DNA of 37,446 nt from Arcobacter sp. (GTDB lineage Bacteria > Acidobacteriota > Terriglobia > Bryobacterales > Bryobacteraceae), in assembly GCA_020723085.1 (NCBI GenBank), contig DYJN01000012.1:1-37446 (forward strand). The letters run 5' to 3'. The notes beneath the pieces are model-generated. The model was not told where the DNA came from. It ran no database searches and was given only the letters and a program-made list of their open reading frames with translations. How positions within the stretch are numbered: the stretch's first letter is position 1; each line of letters opens with the position of its first letter. Made by a program: the position numbers and the translations under genes. Positions 31,733 to 37,446 of this stretch are shown here, piece after piece.

Positions 31733-32437
31733 ATGAAGCGAACGTTGATGCTTTCCGCGGCTTGTCTTTGCCTTCCTGTCGCCCTGCCAGCGGCGACTGT
31801 CTCCTTTGGATCCGATCTGGTGAACGAGACCAACAGCGTCACCGGCGTGAACGTCACGATTCAGCCGCATCCCGCCTGGGCGTCCCTGACGCCGTGGCAG
31901 TGGATCTCCTACGCCGACACCGGCGCGGGCGCGGGCGCCATTTCGCCGCCGAACTCGCCCGGCATGAAGCGGCCCAACGCCAGTTTTTACGAGCTCCTTC
32001 CGGACAGCGCCTATTTCATCCGCCTGACTGTCTTTGCCGATGACACGGCAGCGGTGTATCTCATCGATCAGGATCATCCATCCGGGCTGCTTCTGGCGCC
32101 GGCGAACTGGCGCCAGGACGGCGCCTGCGCCGCGGGTCCCATCGGCTGCCAGCCGGGCGAAGGGCTTCTGCTCGAATTCGCGGTGAACCGTTTCGGCCCC
32201 GCGCTGCTGCGCTTTGACGTGTTCCAGCGCGGCAGGGGTCCCTTCGGCTTGCTTTACGGCGGACAGGCGGACGTCCTGCACACCCCGGAAGAGGCGACGG
32301 TTCTGCTCGTGGCTGCCGGGCTGCTGTGGCTCTGGCTATGGCGGCGAGGACGGAAGACGGCGGACAACCCGCTTCGGGCAAAGCCGGCGCAAGGGACTGC
32401 GCCGCAAACGCAGCGCCGGGAAGCCCTCAATTTCTGA
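31733..32437 (+). CDS. PEP-CTERM-type exported protein with degenerate sorting motif
   Basis: A 234-aa exported protein with signal peptide MKRTLMLSAACLCLPVALPA. It is a tandem paralogue of the next gene: both have FGSDL-NE-NSVTG-NV, WISYA-TG and GAISPP, FADDTAAVYL, and CAAGPIGCQP. The C-terminus should carry a VPEP motif, a hydrophobic helix and a basic tail. Here it reads HTPEEATVLLVAAGLLWLWLWRRGRK, followed by about 30 extra residues, so PEP has become TPEE and the tail is extended. Recognition by an exosortase is therefore doubtful. The first cysteines pair as in the sister. Upstream, a GACAGGA sequence is present but no clear promoter. Confidence 0.78.
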   Translation: MKRTLMLSAACLCLPVALPAATVSFGSDLVNETNSVTGVNVTIQPHPAWASLTPWQWISYADTGAGAGAISPPNSPGMKRPNASFYELLPDSAYFIRLTVFADDTAAVYLIDQDHPSGLLLAPANWRQDGACAAGPIGCQPGEGLLLEFAVNRFGPALLRFDVFQRGRGPFGLLYGGQADVLHTPEEATVLLVAAGLLWLWLWRRGRKTADNPLRAKPAQGTAPQTQRREALNF

Positions 32438-32822
32438 TCGCCGCCAGCGCCAGCCGCGCAGTGGAATGACCTCCGCGCTTCCGGCGCGGATTCCAGCTGC
32501 ACGCCTGCCGGAACACCCGCGCTTCTCCACACCGCCTGGCGCGCGGGGCCAAGACGGCCATTCCCTGTCCGCTTCCGGCGGCACAGGCGGGCGATCCTGA
32601 ACCACCGGGAAGGAAGACTTCCGGCAGGGCGCGAAAGGATGCCGCTGGAAGGGGAATGGCGGGCTCGGCGAGCAACGGGCGCTTGGGAGTACCCGTACCG
32701 GAGCGAGCGAGTCCTGGAACCACCGCCCCAAACTTGGCTATTCCCCCGTACAAATCTGCACGCGACGCTGCTGATGTGAGGGAAAAGTGCACCTCCAGGA
32801 TGGATCAAAGGAGAGCGAGTCG
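32438..32822. other. 385-bp spacer between the PEP-CTERM-type paralogues
   Basis: I find no convincing gene here on either strand; the open frames present are Arg/Ser/Pro-rich noise. It holds a hairpin (32472-32490), a possible -10 TACAAAT near 32750, and a ribosome site AAAGGAG before the second paralogue. No sigma-54 promoter of the kind known for some PEP-CTERM genes can be matched. Confidence 0.5.
32472..32490 (+). terminator. Candidate terminator hairpin after the first PEP-CTERM-type gene
   Basis: TCCGCGC (32472-32478) pairs with GCGCGGA (32484-32490) around TTCCG, and flanking GGAA/TTCC can extend it. There is no T-run. Confidence 0.35.
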
Positions 32823-33455
32823 ATGAGCAAGATTTTGCGGATGGTTCTGTTGGCAGGATGTTTTGCACTGGCGGCTTCGGCGACGGTGGTCCCGTTCGGA
32901 TCCGACTTGTTGAATGAGTCCAATAGCGTTACAGGAACCAATGTAATCATCACGCCCCACGGCGCGTGGGGTTCGCTTCCTGGCTACAGTTGGATTTCCT
33001 ATGCGAACACGGGCGTTGGCCCCGGAGCAATCAGCCCTCCCAGCACGAACAACCCGGCCACCCCGACGGCGATATTCCGGGAAGACCTTCCCGCGTGGAC
33101 CGGGTTCATGAATATCACCGTGTTCGCCGACGATACCGCTGCAGTTTATCTTTTTGACAATAGCAACCTCGGCGGGCTTTTGCTGAAGGCGGAGAATTGG
33201 GTGCAGGACAGCGCCTGTGCTGCCGGACCGATCGGCTGTCAGCCCAATGAGAGCTGGACCAGCGGCATGGTATCGGTGGACTTCAGCGGTCCAGCGTGGG
33301 TGGAGATCCGGGCCTATCAAAGGGGCGGAGGACCGTTCGGCGTGCTGTACGGCGGCGAAGCGCAGATCGTGCCGGAACCCGGCACGTACCTGTTGCTGGG
33401 CGCGGGTCTGATCGGGCTGGGGCTGTTGCGGAGGATGCGCGCCGCGCGGCAGTAA
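32823..33455 (+). CDS. PEP-CTERM sorting-domain protein
   Basis: A 210-aa exported protein with signal peptide MSKILRMVLLAGCFALAASA. The C-terminus VPEPGTYLLLGAGLIGLGLL followed by RRMRAARQ is a complete PEP-CTERM signal: PEP motif, hydrophobic helix, basic tail. Such proteins are processed by an exosortase and usually linked to extracellular polysaccharide or biofilm matrix. The body is a small beta-rich domain shared with the preceding paralogue, with a cysteine pair in CAAGPIGC. ATG 32823 is set by AAAGGAG about eight bases upstream; the longer frame begins in the leader. No exosortase gene lies in this window, so sorting depends on a locus elsewhere. Confidence 0.9.
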   Translation: MSKILRMVLLAGCFALAASATVVPFGSDLLNESNSVTGTNVIITPHGAWGSLPGYSWISYANTGVGPGAISPPSTNNPATPTAIFREDLPAWTGFMNITVFADDTAAVYLFDNSNLGGLLLKAENWVQDSACAAGPIGCQPNESWTSGMVSVDFSGPAWVEIRAYQRGGGPFGVLYGGEAQIVPEPGTYLLLGAGLIGLGLLRRMRAARQ

Positions 33456-33492
33456 GGCGGATTTCGCAAACAACAGAAGATTGAGCAACGAG

Positions 33493-33523
33493 AGCCCCGC
33501 CTCTTTCCCGGGCGGGGCTTTCC
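33493..33523 (+). terminator. Intrinsic terminator after the PEP-CTERM gene
   Basis: AGCCCCGCC (33493-33501) pairs with GGCGGGGCT (33511-33519) around a 9-nt loop and is followed by TTTCCC on the transcript. It lies 37 bp after the stop, between convergent genes. Confidence 0.8.
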
Positions 33524-33528
33524 CGTTG

Positions 33529-35079
33529 TTACCGCCTGGGTTCGACAGGTTCTCCGCACCCCCCGCCGCCCGGCGTCTCGATGCGCAGACGGTCACCGGC
33601 TTGCACATCCAGGCGGACTTTGCCCGGCAGCGCTTTGGCCCGTCCGTGGCGGATCAGGACGTTTCGCCCCCGCTTGCCCGGCGCGCCTCCCGCCAGTCCG
33701 TAAGGCGCGCGCACACGCCGGTCTGAGAGGATGGTCACCTCCGCCGGAGCGCGGAATTCAAACTCGCGCACCAGACCGTCGCCGCCGCGGCGCCGTCCGC
33801 GCCCGCCGGAGCCGCGGCGGATGTGATAGGCGCGCACCAGCACCGGGAACGCCTGCTCAAACGCCTCCACCGGCGTATTCCACGAATTCGTCATGTGCGT
33901 GTGCACGCCGCTCTGGCCGTCCGCCTGTGCCGACGCCCCCATGCCGCCGGCGATCGTCTCATACCAGGCGAAGCCCTCGCCGCCGAAGCTCACGTTGTTC
34001 ATCGTGCCCTGCGACGCCGCCGGGATCCGCTCCGGCACGGCTTGCGCCAAGGCGCCGAGCAGAACGTCGGTAATGCGCTGCGACGTCTCCACGTTGCCGG
34101 CGGCCATGGCGGCTGGCGGCAACGCGTTCACCAGCGTTCCAGGCGGCGCAATCACCTGAATCGGCTCCAGCAATCCGGCATTGGCGGGCACGTCCTCGCC
34201 CAGCAGGCAGCGGAACACGTAAAACACCGCCGCCACCGTGATGGCGTAGTTGGCGTTGACCGGCGCGCGAGCCTGCGGCGAAGTACCCGCGAAGTCGATC
34301 ACCGCCCGGCGCCGGCTCAACGTGATGGAGGCGCGGATGCGCTCGCCCTCATCCAGAAAATCTTCGAACTCGAACCGCCCTTCCGGCAGAGAAGCCAGGC
34401 ACGCCCGCATCATCCCGGCCGCGTACCGCCGGAGCGCCTGAATGTTCCGATCCAGGCGCTCCAGCCCGAAGGTTGTCACTGCCTCCTCGATCCTCTGAAT
34501 CCCGCGCCGCATGGCCATCCACTGCGCCAGCAGGTCGCCCTCGCGCTCTTCCGGAGTCCGGACGTTGGCCAGGATCATCCGCAGAATTCCGTCATCCAGG
34601 CGCCCCCCGCGCGCCAGCAGCACCGGCGGGATGCGCAGCCCTTCCTGATAGATCTCGCGCGCCAGCGGCATCGACCCCGGACTCATGCCCCCCACATCGG
34701 CATGGTGCGCCCGCGAGGCTACGTAGAAAGCGGGCTTTGCGCCGCCGACCCAGACGCCGGAGACCGCTGTGATATCGGGCAGGTGCGTGCCGCCGCGGAA
34801 CGGATCGTTGACGATGGCCACGTCTCCGGGCCGCAGTGCGATTGCATCGAGCACGGCGCGCACGGTCAGCGGCATCGCCCCCAGATGCACCGGCATGTGA
34901 TCGCCCATCGCGATGGTCTCGCCTCGCGCATCGTAAACAGCACAGGAGTAATCGCGCCGCTCCTTGATGTTGGCTGAAAACGCCGTGCGCCGCAGCACCG
35001 CGCCCATCTCCTCAGGGATGGAGACAAGGAGCTGGCGGAAAAACTCGAGCTCGACGGCGTCTGTCGCGGCGGGTTTCAT
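33529..35079 (-). CDS. Hydantoinase B / oxoprolinase-family protein
   Basis: A 516-aa protein of the HyuB / acetone-carboxylase-alpha family. With a HyuA partner these enzymes perform ATP-dependent hydrolysis of hydantoins or 5-oxoproline. Family blocks include ELEFFRQLLVSIPEEMGAVL and RRTAFSANIKERRDYSCAVYD near the N-terminus, GDHMPVHLGAMPLTV, GDVAIVNDPFRGGTHLPDIT, RAHHADVGGMSPGSMP, VNANYAITVAAVFYVFRCLL, QGTMNNVSFGG and THMTNSWNTPVEAFE. The His-rich RAHHADVGG block is the probable metal site. Its start overlaps the stop of the Asp-box gene upstream (ATGA, 35076-35079). No HyuA (ATPase-like) subunit lies nearby, which is unusual. Confidence 0.93.
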   Translation of the reverse strand: MKPAATDAVELEFFRQLLVSIPEEMGAVLRRTAFSANIKERRDYSCAVYDARGETIAMGDHMPVHLGAMPLTVRAVLDAIALRPGDVAIVNDPFRGGTHLPDITAVSGVWVGGAKPAFYVASRAHHADVGGMSPGSMPLAREIYQEGLRIPPVLLARGGRLDDGILRMILANVRTPEEREGDLLAQWMAMRRGIQRIEEAVTTFGLERLDRNIQALRRYAAGMMRACLASLPEGRFEFEDFLDEGERIRASITLSRRRAVIDFAGTSPQARAPVNANYAITVAAVFYVFRCLLGEDVPANAGLLEPIQVIAPPGTLVNALPPAAMAAGNVETSQRITDVLLGALAQAVPERIPAASQGTMNNVSFGGEGFAWYETIAGGMGASAQADGQSGVHTHMTNSWNTPVEAFEQAFPVLVRAYHIRRGSGGRGRRRGGDGLVREFEFRAPAEVTILSDRRVRAPYGLAGGAPGKRGRNVLIRHGRAKALPGKVRLDVQAGDRLRIETPGGGGCGEPVEPRR

Positions 35080-35855
35080 GGCGGCGGCGCCTGCGGAGAT
35101 GGCGGAGGTTCAGGCGGCTCCGGCGCAGGCTTGCATTCGCCGAACCGGACAGGGAAACGCGCCGCGACGGCGTAGTCCTTCCCCGTGCCGCGCTCCACAA
35201 GATACTGCCGCGCGCGCACGTCCGTGCGGATGCGCCACCCTGTGGCACGCGGCTTCGGCGGCGGGAACGGCTTCGGACCGGCTTCGCGCAGCATCCACGA
35301 TTCGCCCCCGGTCATTGTCTCCCAACGCTGATAACGCTGGCGCGGCTCGCCGCGGCGCTGCAGGAACAGCGTTCCGTGCGTGCGCGTGTCAAATCGAAAA
35401 GCGTCAATCGCCCCGTAGGAAGATTCCTCCAAAACAGGAATGCGCCGCCACGTTTTGCCCCCGTCGGCCGTCTTCAACAGGAACGGATCGCGTGGAAGCG
35501 CTCCCACAATGTGCCCGGAGACCCATCCAGTCTCCGCATCCACGAACTGCATGTCGTCGAGCGCAATTCCCCGCAGCCGCGGATGCGGCTCGCTCCACGT
35601 GCGCCCTTCGTCTTCGCTCATCAGGAGCAGCGACCACAGCGTCGCCGCAGCCGTGTGGAAATTCCCCGAGAGGAACACCCGCCCGCCCGCCTGCTCCACG
35701 CCCGCCAGTTCCAGAAAGATGCTGCAGGCATCACGGAGAGAGCAATCCAGCCCGAACTCTGCGATCTCCGCATCCCCGCACGCCGGCGGCTGAATCTGCG
35801 CTGCCGCGGGCGGCTGTGCGGCCTGAAGCAGCAGGAGCGCGGCCCAGAGGTTCAT
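35076..35855 (-). CDS. Exported Asp-box-containing protein
   Basis: A 259-aa protein with a signal peptide (MNLWAALLLLQAAQPPAAAQ). Two clear Asp boxes, MSEDEGRTWSE and KTADGGKTWRR, and a degenerate third (MTGGESWML) suggest a small or partial propeller. A cysteine-rich opening (PACGDAEIAEFGLDCSLRDACS) could form disulfides, and the C-terminus ends in a Pro/Glu tail (PAPEPPEPPPSPQAPPP). ATG 35855 was chosen for the signal peptide and for the ATGA overlap with the DUF309 gene; the upstream extension is not a signal. It is the middle gene of a three-gene coupled set. Function is unknown; the sequence is much shorter than the two other Asp-box proteins in the window. Confidence 0.75.
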   Translation of the reverse strand: MNLWAALLLLQAAQPPAAAQIQPPACGDAEIAEFGLDCSLRDACSIFLELAGVEQAGGRVFLSGNFHTAAATLWSLLLMSEDEGRTWSEPHPRLRGIALDDMQFVDAETGWVSGHIVGALPRDPFLLKTADGGKTWRRIPVLEESSYGAIDAFRFDTRTHGTLFLQRRGEPRQRYQRWETMTGGESWMLREAGPKPFPPPKPRATGWRIRTDVRARQYLVERGTGKDYAVAARFPVRFGECKPAPEPPEPPPSPQAPPP

Positions 35856-36199
35856 CGCTTCAAACCGATTGTAGCCGGAGGCGCGGCGGCGCGGCGCCGC
35901 CATGCATCCTCCCATTCCTCCAGTCGCCGCAGGAGCGCGCGCGTGTCGAGCCCGTCATGCTCCGGCAGGTAGCCGGCCAGTTTCCGCGCCGCGCGGCGCG
36001 CCTGCGGGACCGCTCCGGCGAAATTCCCGCCTGCCGCGTGATGCCACGCCGCGGCGCAGTGCACCAGCGATTGCAGGAAGAAGCGCTCCGCCGGTGCGGC
36101 GCCGCTCCACGCCTCTTCCAGCGCCTCGTGCGCCTCCCAGTAGCGCCCTTCGTTGAACAGCCCGATGCCGCGCTGCACTTGCCGGTCCGCTTCCGCCAT
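35852..36199 (-). CDS. DUF309-family protein
   Basis: A 115-aa all-helical cytoplasmic protein of the DUF309 family. The diagnostic N-terminal motif is GIGLFNEGRYWEAHEALEEAW (about residues 11-31), with F-N/W-EAHE-LE--W conserved, and the second helix has FLQSLVHCAAAWHHAAGGNF. The conserved EAHE and HHA residues suggest a metal or small-ligand site, but no function is established for the family. The ATG at 36199 overlaps, on the opposite strand, the start region of the DUF1080 gene. The stop overlaps the next gene's ATG (ATGA, 35852-35855). Confidence 0.85.
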   Translation of the reverse strand: MAEADRQVQRGIGLFNEGRYWEAHEALEEAWSGAAPAERFFLQSLVHCAAAWHHAAGGNFAGAVPQARRAARKLAGYLPEHDGLDTRALLRRLEEWEDAWRRRAAAPPATIGLKR

Positions 36200-36209
36200 G
36201 ATGATAGTG

Positions 36210-36995
36210 ATGCGCTGCACGCTGTTCTGGATGTGGCTTCCCGCCCTCGTTCTCGCCGGCGAACCTGTGCGCCCGCCGAAAAAGATCACGCTGTTCAACG
36301 GACGCGATCTCGCCAACTTCTACGTGTCTCTCAAGGACACCGGACGCGAAGACCCCAAGGGCGTCTTCACGATCCAGAACGGCATGATCCGCATCTCGGG
36401 TGAAGCCTGGGGCGGACTGACGACGGAGCGCGAATACGCCGACTACCGGCTGGTGGTCGAGTGGAAGTGGGGCTCCAAAGCCTGGCCGCCGCGCGAGAAG
36501 AACGCCCGCGACAGCGGCATTCTGCTCCACGGAACAGGTAAGGACGGCGCCGCGGGCAACGGCTGGCTCGAGTCGATCGAGCATCAGATCATCGAAGGCG
36601 GCACGGGCGACCTGATCCTGGTGCGAGGCGCCGCGCGCCCGCGTGTGACTGTGGAGGCCGAAAAGCGCTCTGACGGGCAGCTCTATTGGAAGCCCGGCGC
36701 GGACCGCATCACCCGCGACCAGGGGCGCATCAACTGGTACGGGCGCGATATGCAGTGGCAGGACAGGCTCGGCTTCCGTGGCGCAGCGGATGTCGAAAGG
36801 CCCGCCGGCGAGTGGAACCGCAGCGAAATCATCGCCCGCGGCGGCGATCTCACGTTCTACTTGAACGGCCGCATCGTGAACCAGGCGTTCGATTCCACGC
36901 ACCGCCAGGGCAAGATCCAGATCCAGAGCGAGGGCGCGGAGATCTTTGTGCGGAAGATCGAGCTGCACCCGCTGCCGCGGAGCATGCGGAAATGA
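36210..36995 (+). CDS. Secreted 3-keto-disaccharide hydrolase-like (DUF1080) protein
   Basis: A 261-aa exported protein of the DUF1080 family, concanavalin-like jelly roll; some members hydrolyse 3-keto-glucosides. After the signal peptide (MRCTLFWMWLPALVLA) come the family landmarks KKITLFNGRDLANFYV, GVFTIQNGMIRISGEAWGGL, YADYRLVVEWKWGSKAWPPR and RDSGILLHG, then the central WLESIEHQIIEGGTGDL and the C-terminal EWNRSEIIARGGDLTFYLNG with KIQIQSEGAEIFVRKIELHPL. ATG 36210 gives the best signal peptide; in-frame ATGs at 36198 and 36201 would nearly touch the divergent DUF309 start. Its stop overlaps the next start (ATGA, 36992-36995). Confidence 0.88.
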   Translation: MRCTLFWMWLPALVLAGEPVRPPKKITLFNGRDLANFYVSLKDTGREDPKGVFTIQNGMIRISGEAWGGLTTEREYADYRLVVEWKWGSKAWPPREKNARDSGILLHGTGKDGAAGNGWLESIEHQIIEGGTGDLILVRGAARPRVTVEAEKRSDGQLYWKPGADRITRDQGRINWYGRDMQWQDRLGFRGAADVERPAGEWNRSEIIARGGDLTFYLNGRIVNQAFDSTHRQGKIQIQSEGAEIFVRKIELHPLPRSMRK

Positions 36996-37396
36996 GCTGG
37001 TGGCGCGGACTGTTTTCCCGCGGGACGCAGGAACCCCTTCGCGCCGCGCCCGCCGTGCGCCGGCAGAAGAATTACTCCGCCGCCAGCGGCTACGCTTACG
37101 AGTATTTTTATGAAGGCTTCCGCGACGAGGGTGGCTGCCGCTGCCATGTCTTCACGGTGAGCGCCGACCGCAAGGAATGGTTCGAGCTCCACGTGCTTGT
37201 CGAAGACCGTGCGATTGAGTCCTGGAGGGCGAAGCACAGCCGGCCCCTGGCCGAGAATGAGCGCTACGCGGTGGCGAAAATGGCGCTGTTCGAGGCCTTC
37301 GACACCTGGTCTGGCCCTGGTGAGATGCTTGCGCCGGTGCGGGTCGATGCCCATGCCGCCGAGCGGCTTCTCGAGCGTTTGGGGATTGACGTCTGA
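36992..37396 (+). CDS. Hypothetical protein coupled to the DUF1080 gene
   Basis: A 134-aa cytoplasmic protein I do not recognise. After a short basic N-terminus the core has alternating strands YAYEYFYEGFRDEGGCRCHVF and VSADRKEWFELHVLVEDRAI, then helices (ERYAVAKMALFEAFDTW and HAAERLLERLGIDV). The conserved-looking centre mixes strand and helix, compatible with a small alpha/beta fold. The CRC pair in GGCRCHVF could be a minor site. The ATG overlaps the previous stop, so it is translated with the DUF1080 gene. No membrane segment or export signal is present. Confidence 0.7.
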   Translation: MSWWRGLFSRGTQEPLRAAPAVRRQKNYSAASGYAYEYFYEGFRDEGGCRCHVFTVSADRKEWFELHVLVEDRAIESWRAKHSRPLAENERYAVAKMALFEAFDTWSGPGEMLAPVRVDAHAAERLLERLGIDV

Positions 37397-37446
37397 AAGA
37401 CAGGCGGCCATCGCTGCGGCCAGGGGAGCGGCGGATGGCGTTCAGG

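Noticed and set aside
32700-32770. Sigma-54 promoter before the PEP-CTERM gene
   Set aside because: TTGGCTATTCCCCCG looks superficially like a GG-GC pair, but the -24/-12 spacing and TTGC half are missing.
32254-32868. A 204-codon minus-strand frame spanning the gap between the PEP-CTERM-type genes
   Set aside because: Arg/Ser-rich, overlaps both real genes, no ribosome site and no domain.
33823-34977. A 384-codon plus-strand frame opposite hydantoinase B
   Set aside because: Antisense composition (His/Arg/Pro-rich), no recognisable motif, while the minus strand has strong HyuB motifs.

Overview
The window is high-GC bacterial chromosome, roughly two-thirds G+C by eye. It is densely coded on both strands with short intergenic gaps and carries 33 protein genes that I accept plus one tRNA-Cys. 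Asp-box (BNR) propellers, secreted enzymes, a DUF1080-type hydrolase, tandem PEP-CTERM-type proteins and a secreted IPT/TIG-type protein together suggest an Acidobacteriota member, most likely of the Bryobacterales/Solibacter group. That assignment is inference from gene content, since there is no rRNA or other phylogenetic marker. I see no phage, insertion sequence, CRISPR array or origin.

Layout. 1-4.6 kb (minus): a DUF1998/MrfA-type DEAD-box helicase cut by the window edge, a PilZ protein, a LolA-like carrier coupled to an Rsm22-type methyltransferase, and tRNA-Cys(GCA). 4.6-6.6 kb: a half-size TSUP permease diverging from a three-gene, translationally coupled ECF sigma / zinc-finger anti-sigma / Spy-CpxP-like sensor operon. 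6.7-14 kb: secreted proteins, namely a PAF-acetylhydrolase-like esterase, a 711-aa IPT/TIG-type protein, a 1036-aa Asp-box propeller and an EF-hand-bearing esterase-like protein. 14.1-18.5 kb (plus): agmatine deiminase, ALDH7-type dehydrogenase, a small Cys/His lipoprotein, bacteriohemerythrin and a DUF1326 protein ending in a strong terminator. 18.6-23.8 kb: a YVTN propeller, a small membrane protein, a peculiar sugar-dehydrogenase/multiheme-cytochrome chimera, a phospholipase-B-like lipoprotein and a Ycf48-like propeller.

23.9-31.6 kb: a GT2 glycosyltransferase, a tyrosine phenol-lyase-type enzyme divergent from an Lrp/AsnC regulator, a divergent secreted GH38-like protein, and a divergent pair of sugar-phosphate-isomerase-like and Tat-exported phosphotriesterase-like proteins. 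31.7-33.5 kb: two tandem PEP-CTERM-type paralogues and a terminator. 33.5-37.4 kb: a coupled minus-strand trio (DUF309, Asp-box protein, hydantoinase B) facing a coupled plus-strand pair (DUF1080 hydrolase, unknown protein).

Themes. Many products are exported and degradative or surface-associated. Operons are held together by ATGA start/stop overlaps. Many first genes carry a -10-like hexamer only 5-7 nt before the start codon, which points to widespread leaderless transcription. The items most worth a second look are the tyrosine phenol-lyase residue signature (a family usually labelled tryptophanase), the dehydrogenase/cytochrome chimera lacking a normal start, the leaderless promoter pattern, the GH38-like protein with an altered metal motif, and the PEP-CTERM pair in which one copy has lost its sorting motif.
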